A stretch of 64,000 nt of DNA from Candidatus Altimarinota bacterium (GCA_028713225.1 JAQTOS010000004.1:89395-153394); one strand, 5' to 3'. Counted from the stretch's first letter, positions 32,363 through 42,807 are shown. Made by a program: numbers and translations. The notes: generated from the letters alone by a model not told the origin.

Positions 32363-32390
32363 AATCCTCCCATAAAAAGGAGGATTTTTC
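32363..32390 (+). terminator. Terminator of the 39-residue gene
   Basis: Arms AATCCTCC/GGAGGATT followed by five T; it abuts the recR stop on the other strand. Confidence 0.85.
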
Positions 32391-32995
32391 TATGCTTCTT
32401 TTCTATCTTTTAGAGAATTTATCAAACTTATATTATCTGCATATTCTATGTAACCAGAGCTAATTCATTTACTAAGTCTTGTTATCATAGTCTTATGTTT
32501 AAGTCATCTTTTATCTATTTCTTCTTTTATATATTGAAGAGTTGCTTCTCATTCTATATTTGGATTTGTTGCAATTATAAGTTCTGTATGAGCATTTTCA
32601 TCAAGTCTTCTAAAAAGAGAAAGGAAATTCAAATCTCAAATAAAAACTCAATTTATAGGACTTATTGCTCAACCAAGAATATGATAAGTTCAGTTATAAT
32701 ATCACGTTTGTTCAATTGATAACATATCTAAATATTCCTCTACTATACAGATTATATCATGTTTTCTTTCAGTATTTAAACAGATTACACATTTATCTTT
32801 CCCAGCATCAAGCAAAGCTCCACAATCCTTACATTTTCAAATATTACTTTTTAATTCAAGCAAAGTTTTAGCAAAATTTTCTATATAATTTTTATTTGCA
32901 TTCAGTAGGAAAAAAGCAAGTCTTGTTGCCGATTTATCTCAAATTCAAGGAAGTAGTGAAATTATATTTATTAGTTTTTTTAGTATTTCTGGCAT
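32390..32995 (-). CDS. recR: Recombination mediator RecR
   Basis: The 201-residue product matches RecR (usually about 200): an N-terminal HhH region (LLPGIGDKSATRLAFFLL), a zinc finger CKDCGALLDAGKDKCVIC with four Cys, and a Toprim domain with IVEEYLDML, YHILGGAISPINGV and the TNPNIEGEAT block. RecR works with RecO/RecF to load RecA on gapped DNA. The HhH and Toprim glycines are mainly TGA. It ends with TAG, next to the terminator of the small gene opposite. Confidence 0.95.
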
Positions 32996-33019
32996 GTTTT
33001 TCTATTTTTTACTATTTTA

Positions 33020-33054
33020 GGTACCGGTTCCTTGTAGCTTCAGGAACCGGTACC
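33020..33054. repeat. G/C-rich perfect palindrome upstream of recR
   Basis: Arms GGTACCGGTTCCT/AGGAACCGGTACC with a 9-base loop, far richer in G/C than its surroundings. No T-run follows on either strand, so it is unlikely to be a simple terminator. Confidence 0.8.
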
Positions 33055-33071
33055 ATATAAGTTATGATTAT

Positions 33072-33103
33072 AAAAAAAGTTTGGATAACTCCAAACTTTT
33101 TTT
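33072..33103 (-). terminator. Terminator after the FtsL-like gene
   Basis: Arms AAAAGTTTGGA/TCCAAACTTTT, loop TAAC, with flanking A- and T-runs; it overlaps the stop at 33102. Confidence 0.85.
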
Positions 33104-33482
33104 AATTTGTTTCTTGATAATTGAAAGCGTATCATCCGTTATCTTTTATTACTAGATATTCTGGACTTTCTGTTTTTTCCATATAATCTACATAATCAGA
33201 TTTCATTATTGTATCTAAACTTTCAAGTTCTGCCATTTTTACTTCAAGCAATTCTTTTTCAACTGATAGATTTTTCTTTTCGATTTCAAGTTGTCTGATA
33301 TTATATCATTTTGTAGCATTTACATTCAATGTCCAAACATAGTAAATTCATAAAACTCAAATAAACAGCAAAACTAGTATGTATGTAACAGTCATATCCA
33401 GTTTGAAATTTTCTCTTGTAGTTCTTCTTTCTGAGAAAAATTTCAGATGTCATTTTTTAAGTATTATTAAGTTTGGATTCAT
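33102..33482 (-). CDS. FtsL/DivIC-like membrane protein
   Basis: The 126-residue bitopic protein has a basic cytoplasmic start, one transmembrane helix (about residues 33-51) and a periplasmic coiled coil (IRQLEIEKKNLSVEKELLEVKMAELE), then a short tail. This is the FtsL/DivIC build. It follows rsmH by 21 bases in the same direction, which is the conserved dcw-cluster order (mraW-ftsL). FtsL links the FtsQ/B complex to septal peptidoglycan synthesis. No other dcw genes are in the window. Confidence 0.7.
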
Positions 33483-33503
33483 TTTTTATTTAAGGTTTGG
33501 AAT

Positions 33504-34454
33504 TTAAATAATTTTTTCTGCTACTCTTGCCTTAGCACTTCTAGATCTAGAATTTGCTTTTTGCTCTTCAGCTGTTGGCAAGATAGGTTTTTTATATAGG
33601 TTTTTTAAGCTTTTTTTATGGTGACATGTACAGATAATATCTGAACATATACAATCTCTTTCTTCTCTTTTAAATGTTTGTTTTACTATTCTATCTTCAA
33701 GTGAATGAAAACTTATAGCAAATATTCTTCATCCAAGCACAAGCATTTTTATAGCATCTTGCAAAGATTTTTCTAAGTTTTCTAATTCTTTATTTACCTC
33801 TATTCTAATAGCTTGAAATATTCTAGCTTTTACTTGAGGAAACTGAGATATCTTATTTATAATCTCAGCTAAGTCTGTAGTTGTATCTATAGTTTTTAAT
33901 ATTCTAGATTCAACAATAGATTTTGCTATTCTTGCTGACATATTTTCTTCTCAATATTCTCTAAAGATTTTTATCAAATCATTTAGTGGATAATAATTCA
34001 CTACATCATATGCTTTTAGTTTACTTGTTTTATCTAATCTCATATCAAGTGGACCAGTTTCTCTGAAACTAAATCATTTTGAAGCATCATCGAAATGCAC
34101 AGAAGATAATCATAAATCATAGTAAACATAAGTTATTTCATCTATTCCGATTTTTTCAAGCTCTGTTTTTATATTAACAAAGTTTGAATTTATAAGTTTT
34201 ATTTCTATATCTCATCTAATTCCCTCTAATCTTTTTTGTGCTAAAGCCAAGTTATCCTTGTCAGCATCAAATCATACAAATATATCTCAGCTATTTAGTT
34301 TTTCTATAATTTTTGAAGCATGTCATGCTAATCATAAAGTACAGTCAACTACTATATTTTTTCTATCTTTAAAAATTTTTCAATTTTCTACTAATTCTTG
34401 AAGTAAAACTGAAATATGTAGATCTTCAATTTTTTCTACTCAATTTTGCTGCAT
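33504..34454 (-). CDS. rsmH: 16S rRNA m4C1402 methyltransferase
   Basis: The 316-residue RsmH (MraW) methylates N4 of C1402 in 16S rRNA using SAM. Seen: the N-terminal [11 protein letters not shown], motif I VDCTLGLAGHASKI, the [13 protein letters not shown] and [10 protein letters not shown] blocks, and the C-terminal [15 protein letters not shown] and [10 protein letters not shown]. Several motif glycines are TGA (for example CTLGLAGH). It is followed by an FtsL-like gene as in dcw clusters. A TTGACT/TAAATA pair (about 34517-34544, minus strand) may be its promoter. Confidence 0.95.
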
Positions 34455-34873
34455 TTTGTTAAAAAATTGTGAATAAATGATTTTTTTGTTTTTGTTTTAG
34501 TTATTTTCACCCCTTTTATTTACTCCTTTTAAAAAAAAAGTCAAATAAAAGTTTACTAAAACATTGAGGACTTTTGAATTATTTAGTTTCTAGTTAAATA
34601 AACACTCTTTTTAGAGTTTTTAACATTTATTTAACAAGGGGCTTTTTATAGCCAAAATCATTGTATAAAACAATGAAAAAAAAGCCAATTTTTTTGTTTT
34701 CATTTTGTCCTAGTTTTGTGTACAAAAATGATAAAAAGTCACTTTTTGTAAGATAGATTTAAGACTTAAATTTAAAATCAATAAAAATACAGAAAAAAAC
34801 TTCAAATTTTAGCTTTTAAAATAAAAATATGTTAGAATAATTAAAATAATTTAAAAATAAAAATAAAAAAATA
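34455..34873. other. 419-base intergenic region between divergent genes
   Basis: Very A/T-rich with many homopolymer runs. Contains a possible rsmH promoter on the minus strand (TTGACT at 34539-34544, TAAATA at 34517-34522). Two near-repeats AAAAGGAGT and AAAAGGGGT follow it on the minus strand. There are small hairpins such as ACTCTTTTTAGAGT (about 34606) and CATTGTATAAAACAATG (about 34661). CCCCTT (34509) and AAGGGG (34637) could pair at long range. No coding frame or known RNA is recognised. Confidence 0.5.
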
Positions 34874-36616
34874 ATGAAAGCCGATGATGAATCAATAACT
34901 CTTGAAGATGAAGAAGAATTAAATTTAATAGAAAAATGACTATCTTCTTCAAATTCATTAAGCGATAAAACTAAACAAGTTTTAGAAGAAACAAAAAGTA
35001 GAGCTCACAGTATAAACTTTGAAACTATTCATGCTGAAATGAAATTACCTAAAGTACTTTTTGACCTTTTAGAAAAAAATGCCAAAGATAAATGAATTGG
35101 TATGGCTGCACTTTTATGAGAAATAATGACTTCATATGTTGAATCTGATACTTCTAGTTCAGAAGAAGAAAAAAAGTCTCTTATTAAATTAATTCAAAAC
35201 AATCCGATAGAACTTGAAAATTATGTATTATCTGAAATAGAAAATAAACACTTATCACCTATAACTCATTGAACAGAATGAGAAATTTATAAACTTGAAA
35301 TAGAAAATAAATCTTATGTAGTTGTTAAAAAAAGATATTCAAGTGCTCATAAAAATGAATTTAGTTTATTAAAAAGAGCTAAAGAAATCCAAGAAAAACT
35401 TTCACTAAATTGAAATAGTATTAAAATTCCTACTCCTATTTGATCTTTTGTAAAAAATGATAGTGAATATATTATGATGGAATATATAGAATGAAAAACT
35501 CTATATACAATGTCATTAGAAAAAATTCTTGAAAAAGAATTCATAAAATATTATAAACAAATTTCAAATGAAACAGTTTTGAAAGATTATTTATATAATA
35601 TAAGTTTAGTTATAGAATGAATAGATGAAAACTTACTTAAAAATTTTGATAATTATCAAAATAATGAAATACTAAAAGAAATTTGTGAAAAAAATTGAAA
35701 CTTAAAAAAAATAAATTTAGAAGATGATTCTATGGCAGAAAAAGTATTGATAAATTTTTATAAAATATTATATGAAAATAAATTAATACACGAAAATCCT
35801 GAAATTATAGACCCTGTAAAAAAAGAGAATCCTTTTCTAGTAAAAAAATACAGAGAAAATATTAAATGAATCTGAGTATTTAGTGAAATGGAATGAATAA
35901 AAATATGAAAAGAAATTAATTCTTTTTTACAAGAAATGCATAAAGAATGACTTTATCATAGAGATTTGTGATGAAATCCAAGAAATATAATGTTTACAAA
36001 AACAAATACTTGAGAATATGAAGCCTATATAATAGATTTTTGAAAAGCTTCTATTACAGCTTGAGAAGACTCACGAGTATATACAGATGATATAGCCTGA
36101 TGAATACACGATAGAGATGAAGATATAATATTACAGATCCAGAATATAAGCTCAAATAAGCAAATAATAAAATTATTTGATGAAACTTGATTAGAAAAAA
36201 TTACGTATATTAATAATTTATGAACTTGAAAATATAAATTAGATAAATGAGCTTTATTATCAAATTTAAAAAATTTATCTTCTTGAATATCAAAATGATA
36301 TACAATTTCTATTAATCATATCTTACCAATATTTAATAGACATAATGTACAAAAAAGAAATACAAGAGATAAATATCTTTTTATAGAATGAATTGACAAA
36401 GCTTCTACAAAAGATGAAAAAGTTAACGAAATTAATAAATATAGCGATGATGTAAAAATAGAATTAATTTGATTTTTAGCTTATATGAATGAAGTTGATT
36501 TTGAAAAATTATGAGAATATTTACAAAATCTTGATTTATCAAATATGTGAAAAAAAGCCGAATGATATAAAAACTTTTTTATAGATTTATACAATGATAT
36601 AAAAGAAATTAGATAA
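34874..36616 (+). CDS. Divergent protein kinase-like protein
   Basis: The 580-residue product has an acidic N-terminus with a helical segment (about residues 50-90) that loosely recalls a ribbon-helix-helix. A kinase-like domain follows: a nucleotide loop HGTEGEIYKLE and VVVKK (ATP lysine), YIMMEYIEGKTL (hinge), catalytic HRDLGGNPRNIMF (His362, Asp364, Asn) and DFGKAS (Asp388; its Gly is TGA). All catalytic residues are present, so it is probably active. A long insert (about residues 210-335) separates hinge and catalytic loop. The C-terminus is helical. It is most like eukaryotic-type or Kdo/RIO-type kinases; the substrate is unknown. Terminator at the end; probably monocistronic. Confidence 0.8.
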
Positions 36617-36625
36617 TTTTACTAT

Positions 36626-36663
36626 AAAAATCTCCAAATTAAATTTTGGAGATTTTTATTTTT
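36626..36663 (+). terminator. Terminator after the kinase-like gene
   Basis: Arms AAAAATCTCCAAA/TTTTGGAGATTTTT then a T-rich run. Confidence 0.88.
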
Positions 36664-36726
36664 GACTAAATTATAAATATCTATATAGTTGAAATTACAA
36701 TTTTTATTTTTAATGCAAAACATTGT

Positions 36727-37734
36727 ATGACTCCTGGCTCCGTAAAACAAGCTTGAACAATAGCTGTAATTTCTGCTTTATTTTGAAATCTTTTTATTAC
36801 AATAATAAAGTTTATTTGATTTTTCTTCACCTGATCTGGTGCTTTATTTTCAGAAGCAGTTCATAGTATAGCAGATACTGCTAACCAATTGCTTCTATAT
36901 ATTTGAATTAAAAAATCAAAGAAAAAAGCAGATGAAAATTTTTCTTATGGATATTGAAAAGAAAGATTTTTCTGGGCTATACTATCGGCTTGTTGAATAT
37001 TTTTTGTCTGAGCATGAGTTACAATTTATCACGGAATAGAATGACTTTTTCACCCCGTCGCTATAGAAAATCCAAATCTTTCATATATCATATTAGCCAT
37101 AGCTTTTATCGTAGAATGAGCAACTTTACTTATTGCAATCAAATCAGTTTATAAAAGAGATTTATGACTTATAGAATCTGTAAGAGAAGCAGATAATGCA
37201 AGTTTAGCTGTAATCTTAGAAGATTCAGTTGCTGTATTTTGAGTGTTTATTGCATTTATGGCAATATTTTTATCAAGTATTACTGGAATTTTATATTTTG
37301 ATAGTATAGGTTCTATAATAATTTGAATATTACTTTGATGTGTTGCAATTTTATTAATCATAGAAAATAAATCTTATCTTATGTGAAGAGCTATAGATGA
37401 AGAAACAAAAAATGATATAATTGAGCTAATTGAATCAGATCCCCTTATAAAATCAGTTGTTGATTTCAAATCAGAAATAATAGATTTTGATGCTTATATA
37501 ATCAAATGTGATGCAGAATTTAATGGTTCATCACTTATGAGAGAAATAAACAATAATTGATTTTTAGCTGATGAATATGAATATTTAAAAAATGATTATC
37601 AAGAATTTTTAAAATTTTGTGTAGATTATGCAGATAGGATGCCTAGACTTATTTGAAAAAATATAGACCAATTAGAAAAAAATATCAAAGCAAAATATCC
37701 TGAAATTAAACATATTGATATAGAATTAAATTAA
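36727..37734 (+). CDS. Cation diffusion facilitator (CDF) transporter
   Basis: The 335-residue protein has about six transmembrane segments. It shows CDF signatures: SGALFSEAVHSIADTANQ in TM2 (His and Asp of the metal site), FSYGYGKERFFWAIL, and ADNASLAVILEDSVAVFG in TM5 (Asp and Glu-Asp), followed by a cytoplasmic domain of about 100 residues. CDF proteins export Zn2+, Mn2+, Co2+ or Fe2+ in exchange for H+. The C-terminal domain is longer than a simple CDF dimerisation domain and lacks the usual His cluster, resembling the SLC30A9/ZnT9-type branch. The ATG at 36713 hits a TAA, so 36727 is used. Most membrane glycines are TGA. Confidence 0.85.
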
Positions 37735-37759
37735 AAAAATCACAAATTGCGATTTTTCT

Positions 37760-37895
37760 GTAGGGAATGAATATTTTCATTCCCTTTTTTTATTATTTTG
37801 TAGGGAACGATTGCATCGTTCCCTTTGATGAAAATATATTTGGAGCGATACAATCGCTCCCTACGTTTATTGGAACGAAAATATTCGTTCCCTAC
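37760..37895. repeat. Cluster of four palindromic repeats
   Basis: Arms GGGAATGA/TCATTCCC (37763-37784), GTAGGGAACGA.../TCGTTCCC (37800-37823), GGAGCGA/TCGCTCC (37842-37860, then CTAC) and GGAACGAA/TTCGTTCC (37872-37891, then CTAC). The same family occurs at 19122-19175 and 53325. The hairpins lie between two convergent genes and may also end transcription. Confidence 0.85.
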
Positions 37896-37898
37896 TTT

Positions 37899-38609
37899 TT
37901 ATCCTAATATTTCTTTTATAACTTTTATTGCTAATTCTTGGTCTATAAAAAAAGGCGAAGTTGCTATTGTTATAAAATCTGCTTTTTCTATAGATTTTTT
38001 CACAAAAGCTATCTTATTATCATAATTCATATAATCAAGTCCTGGTGAGAAGAAATCTACATCTATATTAAGAATATTTGAAACTGCTTTATCTAAATTT
38101 TCAAAAGAAAAATCTTCTATATTTGCTTCACTTCTTATTTGATAAATATCTCTTAAAAGTCAAAATTTTTGAGCTGGAATTATATAATTTCAAACGTTTA
38201 GTGTAAAATTCGTATAATCAAAAATTTCTTTTAAATTATCTAAATTTTCAGGATAAATTTCTGGATCTCTCATATCCGAATGTTCATCAATATGAATTAA
38301 ATTTGAGTTTTTTCAGATAATTCCTCTAGAATAAGCATCACACCAAAAATAAATTGCATGATTATGATTATCAAAAATTATTATTTCTTTTCACTTGTAG
38401 TTAAATCTAACAAAATTTTTAAGTCCTGCATATGAAACTAATTTGAAGTCAAAATCAAAATCTTCAAAAACTATATTTTCTCAAATTACTAAATCGGATA
38501 AATTTCAATCAATCAAGCTAGTTACAAAAAGTTTTTTATTATCTCTTTTATCAAATGAAAAAGCATTATTTCAAACTGGTTTTTCTATAAAAAATGGCTT
38601 ACTATACAT
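37899..38609 (-). CDS. UPF0489 family protein (arginase-fold-like)
   Basis: The 236-residue protein carries the UPF0489 signature: IFDNHNHAIYFWCDA, LIHIDEHSDMRDPE and ILNIDVDFFSP. The His/Asp pattern DEHSD and DVDFF is like the metal-binding motifs of the arginase/deacetylase fold, so a metal-dependent hydrolase is possible. The family is uncharacterised. It is convergent with the CDF transporter, separated by the repeat cluster, and divergent from the DsbA-like gene. Five glycines are TGA. Confidence 0.75.
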
Positions 38610-38767
38610 TTTTATTTATATTATTTTTCTAATTATTAAACTTAAATATAAAATAATAGAGAAAAAAGTAAAAACTTTTTTAAATATAATTACAAAAAAA
38701 ACTTGTTTTAAATTTTATTGTGATTATCATTTCCCCGCCTTAAAATATTTTATTTTATTAAAAATGT

Positions 38768-39706
38768 ATGATGACTGAACAAAATACAAATACTACTGCA
38801 AAAAAAGATGCAGTTAAAAAAGATTCTAAAAGATGTGTTGTTATAGCATTACTTGTAGTTGCTATTATATCTAATATTGCTTCTGCTTGGTTTTTTTCAA
38901 ACCAAAATTTTGAAAAAATAATGGCTAATGAATATTCTAAATTTGGTGGAAAAGCAAATTACGAATTAGCAAATGAAGCTCAAGCTATTCAACTTTCTCA
39001 ACAAATTGACCAAATCAAAAAATTTGTAGAAGAAAATAAAGGAAAACTTCCTAAAACAACGACTGAAGAACCTAAAAAAGCTGATGATACAGCTGCTGCT
39101 CCAGAAGCTGCTAATTCTAAATTAACTGCTGATGAAATCGCTGCTATCAAAAAAGATGCTTATATAGAAGGAAATAAAGATGCTAAAATAACTTTAATTG
39201 AATATACAGATCCAGAATGTCCTTTCTGTATAAGACAAGCTAGAGGAAATATTATAGAAGATCTTAAAAAAGCTTATGGTGATAAAGTAAATAATGCTCT
39301 AAAAGTATTTAAAGCTGTTCCTCATAAAAATTCTGATTCTGAATCTATTGCTGCTCTTTGTGCTGGTAAAATAGCTTGAGTTGAAGCTTACAAATCATTT
39401 TACACTTCTCTATTTACAAAAAATAGTGGTTCAAATGATGGTGAAGGAATTAAATTAGATCAATTAGCTGGTTTTGCTAAAGATGCAGGTGTTGATACTA
39501 AAAAATTCCAAGCTTGTTATGATGCTAAAGATACTCAAGCTACTTATGAATCATATACTGCTGAAGGTACAAAATTATGAGTACAAGGAACTCCTGGTAC
39601 AGTTATCATAAATAATGAAACTGGAGAATACCATTTAGTTGCTGGTGCTTACCCAATTGAAGAATTCAAAACTCAAATTGATAAATTACTTGGTGAAAAT
39701 AAATAA
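38768..39706 (+). CDS. Membrane-anchored DsbA-like thiol oxidoreductase
   Basis: The 312-residue protein has one N-terminal transmembrane segment (about residues 23-42), an Ala/Lys/Glu-rich linker and a thioredoxin-fold domain with active-site Cys151-Pro-Phe-Cys154, TPGTVIINN (cis-Pro loop, about residues 272-280) and a helical insert. It resembles BdbD/DsbA enzymes that form or isomerise disulphides outside the cell. That fits the Cys-containing pilins and surface proteins encoded here. A second ATG three bases later could be the real start. It uses fewer TGA glycines than its neighbours. Confidence 0.88.
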
Positions 39707-39718
39707 TTTTTACTAACA

Positions 39719-39756
39719 CAAAAATAGTCTGGACTTAGTTCTAGGCTATTTTTTAT
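39719..39756 (+). terminator. Terminator after the DsbA-like gene
   Basis: Imperfect hairpin with arms AAAATAG/CTATTTTTT around a GC-containing loop, 13 bases after the stop. Confidence 0.55.
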
Positions 39757-39815
39757 TTGTATTTTTCTATTTTTTACTTATATTAAAGCAAATAATAAAA
39801 ATAATATTTTAAAAA

Positions 39816-40886
39816 ATGAAAATAGGATTAGATTTAAGAACAATAAACACATCAAGCACTTACTTCAAATTTATTTATGACTTTATAAAAGAATTAAAAA
39901 CAGAGGATACAGAAAATACTTATATTCTTTATACTTCGCCTTTAAATTATTACAATTTTATAGAATTAACTAATCTTTTTGAAGTTAAAAAACTAGATAT
40001 TACAGCTGGTAGTTTAATGGATCAAACTGCATGACTAAAATATTTCAATGATGAAAATTTAGGTAATTTAGTTTTTTTCTCATATTTAAGACCTTATTTT
40101 TATAAAAAAAGAAATACTGTAGTAATAGAAGACTTAAAAGATTTACTATATCCAAAAGAATCAAGTAGTATCAAAAGAATCAAATACAATCTTAGCCTAA
40201 AACTTTCAGTTTTAAATACTACAAAAATTATTGGATTTTCAAAAGATACAAAAATAGGATTAAATGAAAAACTTAACATAAAAGATGAAAAAATATCTAT
40301 AATAAATCCTTTTTTTATAAAAAATAGAAAAAACGAAGATTTCATAGATATTAGAATGAAATATAATATAGTAAATGATTATGTTATTTATCCTGGAATT
40401 TTCAATAATCAAAATAAAAATATTACTAGACTTATTGAAGCTATTGCTAGATTAAATAATGATGAAAATATAAATATAGATCTAGTTTTTACTGATAAAA
40501 GTATAGCAAATATAGTTGAACTTAGAGAAATAATTCTGAGAAATAAAATAGAAAATAAAGTAAAATTTTTATCTGATATAAAAGAAGAAGATTTATATTT
40601 TTATTATTTTGAGTCTGCCTGAATAGTATATCCAAGTCTTTATGAAAGCTTCCCTTTCGAATTATCTGATGCTATTTATTTCAAAAAAAATATTATAACA
40701 AGCAATATAGAAAATATAAAAACAGTTTTTTGAGATTCTATTTCATACTTCCATCCAATGAGTATAAATGAAATAAAAATAGAAATAACAAAATTAAAAG
40801 ATAATAAAAAAACTCCTGATTATTCAGGAATATTAGAAAAATATGATAGTAAAAAATTTATAGAAAATTTTATCTCTAATATTTAA
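39816..40886 (+). CDS. Glycosyltransferase (GT4-like)
   Basis: The 356-residue GT-B type protein has an N-terminal MKIGLDLRTINTSS, a mid-protein linker (SIINPFFI...), VIYPGIFNNQNKNITRLIEAI at the start of the nucleotide-sugar domain, and a terminal signature VYPSLYESFPFELSDAIYF with the conserved Glu. It probably adds a sugar to a surface polymer or to the pilins encoded just downstream. Few glycines, some TGA. It lies 70 bases upstream of the prepilin/collar genes. Confidence 0.75.
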
Positions 40887-40955
40887 TAAAAAGTCTTTAC
40901 TTATATAAAAAATATAATAAAATAAGAATACATTTTATTATATTTTTTTTAAATT

Positions 40956-41660
40956 ATGGCAACACAAAATAAAAAATGATTTACTCTTGTTGAGTTAATT
41001 ATAGTTATAACAATTCTAGCAATACTTGCAACAATATGATTTATGTCATATCAATCATATACAAAAGATGCTAAAGATGCAAATAGAATAACTAGTTTAA
41101 AAGCAATTCAAGATGCTCTGACAATCCAAAAAACAAAAAAAACTATTTATCCTATGCCTGATAGTTATTTAAGTATATACTGAAATTGAGTAATTACATG
41201 ATATCAATGATATGTATGAACTTGAGTAACTCAAACGATTAGAGGATCTGAAATGAAAGATCCTTTAGATTGAACATATTATACTTACTATTTAAATACT
41301 GATAAAAATAAATTACAATTAGCTTGATTTTTAGAAAATGACCCTAGTAAAGTTGCATTTATAAATTCTTCAGAATCTATAAATCATGCAAATGCTGTAG
41401 ATTATACAAGCAGATTTTTATACACTGTTTGAGATAAAGTATGAGTATTATTAGATGCTACAACAAATACTCCTATTCAACAAGTTGTAAACACAACTAT
41501 AAATTTAAATACCTATACAGGATCTCTTGATTTATATACAACTAATACTGACTTACAAACTGGTACATGATGACAGATATTAAATGTATTAAATGTTATA
41601 GCAAATCCTGGAGCTCCTTGTGTATTTTGAATTTCACAAATTTGAAGCTGTTCTCTATAA
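40956..41660 (+). CDS. Type IV prepilin; cleavage-site Gly encoded by UGA
   Basis: The 234-residue protein has an 8-residue leader ending KKG, then FTLVELIVVITILAILATI (pilin helix with Glu at +5). The Gly at -1, required by prepilin peptidase, is encoded by TGA at 40977-40979. By count 16 of its 20 glycines are TGA. The C-terminal domain is Thr/Asn-rich with two Cys near the end. It is first in a unit with two tail-collar-like proteins (gaps of 23 and 4 bases), so it may assemble a filament that carries them. Confidence 0.9.
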
Positions 41661-41683
41661 TAATTTTAAAAATAATTAAAAAA

Positions 41684-42250
41684 ATGAAAGAACAATTTAA
41701 ATATATACTTAGTACTCTAGTTATTATATCAATAACAGTTTTATGAGTAAATGCATGGAATTGATTAATTGCCGGTAATTGAGATACACTAGATGCTACA
41801 AAATGGAATCAATTAGTACGAGCAACTACACCAACTTGAGCAATTATGGCTTTCAACCTATCTTCTTGTCCTACTTGATGGACAGCAGCTGACTGAACTA
41901 ATTCTACTCCAGATTTAAGGGGAGCCTTTGTCAGATGAATTTGATGAGATACTAACTGAAGAGATGTTGCTAGAACTTTAGGAGATTATCAAGATGCTTC
42001 TACAATAATGTGAGCCTATTCTAATCCGACTCCATCAATATTAAAATCTGACAATACTTGGAATGTATGGTTAAATTGAAGCACAGCTTCAAATAAATGA
42101 AATGCTAATTTAGAAGAACTTACTACAGTAACAACAAATCCTGCTTTTTTAATGTGATATTCGTCTTACGCTTCAGCTGCAACAAGTACAAGTATTATCT
42201 GAAAAATTCGTCCTAAAAATATAGCACTTCTTTATTGTATAAAACAATAG
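41684..42250 (+). CDS. Membrane-anchored tail-collar-like protein, paralogue 1
   Basis: The 188-residue product has an N-terminal hydrophobic segment (about residues 8-25), a short helical linker, then GAIMAFNLSSCPTGWTAADG...TPDLRGAFVRG, the pattern of phage tail-collar/tail-fibre domains (P-x-GW...G...DLRG.F.RG), and a Cys close to the C-terminus. In phages this fold sits at the tip of tail fibres and contacts the receptor. It is very similar to the next gene (same FNLSSCPTGWTAADG and GRDVARTLGDY blocks), so the two arose by duplication. Glycines are mostly TGA. Likely a surface adhesin or pilus-tip component. Confidence 0.75.
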
Positions 42251-42254
42251 AAAT

Positions 42255-42803
42255 ATGATAAAAGATATAAAAAAATGAATTATAATTGCTCTTAGTTTTG
42301 CTGGAACTTTATGATTAATATGAGTAGTTTACTGAGCTTGGGTAAATATAAATACTGTTTCAAATTGACAAACTCTTGATGCTACACTAATAAATAATAT
42401 CATAAATAACCAAAATGATTTAAATACTAGAGTTTCTTGATTATCTATTATACCAACTTGATTTGTATGAGCCTTCAATCTATCATCTTGTCCAACTTGA
42501 TGGACAGCAGCTGATTGAAATAATTCTACTCCAGATTTAAGATGAGCTTTTGTAAGAGGAATGAATTGAAATATAAATTGAAGAGATGTAGCTAGAACTT
42601 TATGAGATTATAAAGTAGATACATTAAAAGCTCATTCACATAGTTTACCATATGGACCAAATGTTGGTGGTAGTTCATATGCACTTAATGCTCTATATAA
42701 TGCTTTATCAACTACTTCATGATATATATGAGCTACATGAACCTTTTGAGATACTGAAACTAGTCCTAAAAATGTAGTACTTCTATACTGTCAAAAATTA
42801 TAA
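42255..42803 (+). CDS. Membrane-anchored tail-collar-like protein, paralogue 2
   Basis: The 182-residue product has the same layout as paralogue 1: N-terminal helix (about residues 9-30), linker with a coiled stretch (INNIINNQNDLNTRV), collar domain (FNLSSCPTGWTAADG, TPDLRGAFVRG) and a Cys near the end. The middle differs (AHSHSLPYGPNVGG), including a His-x-His typical of tail-fibre proteins that bind metal. It starts 4 bases after paralogue 1, and a strong terminator follows, closing the prepilin-collar operon. Confidence 0.78.
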
Positions 42804-42807
42804 AACA

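Noticed and set aside
34455..34873. Possible replication origin
   Set aside because: No cluster of DnaA boxes and no dnaA, dnaN or rpmH nearby; the only support is A/T-richness, which is general here.
38443..38778. Plus-strand frame of 111 codons
   Set aside because: It is antisense to the UPF0489 gene and overlaps the DsbA-like start; the UPF0489 motifs make the minus strand the coding one.
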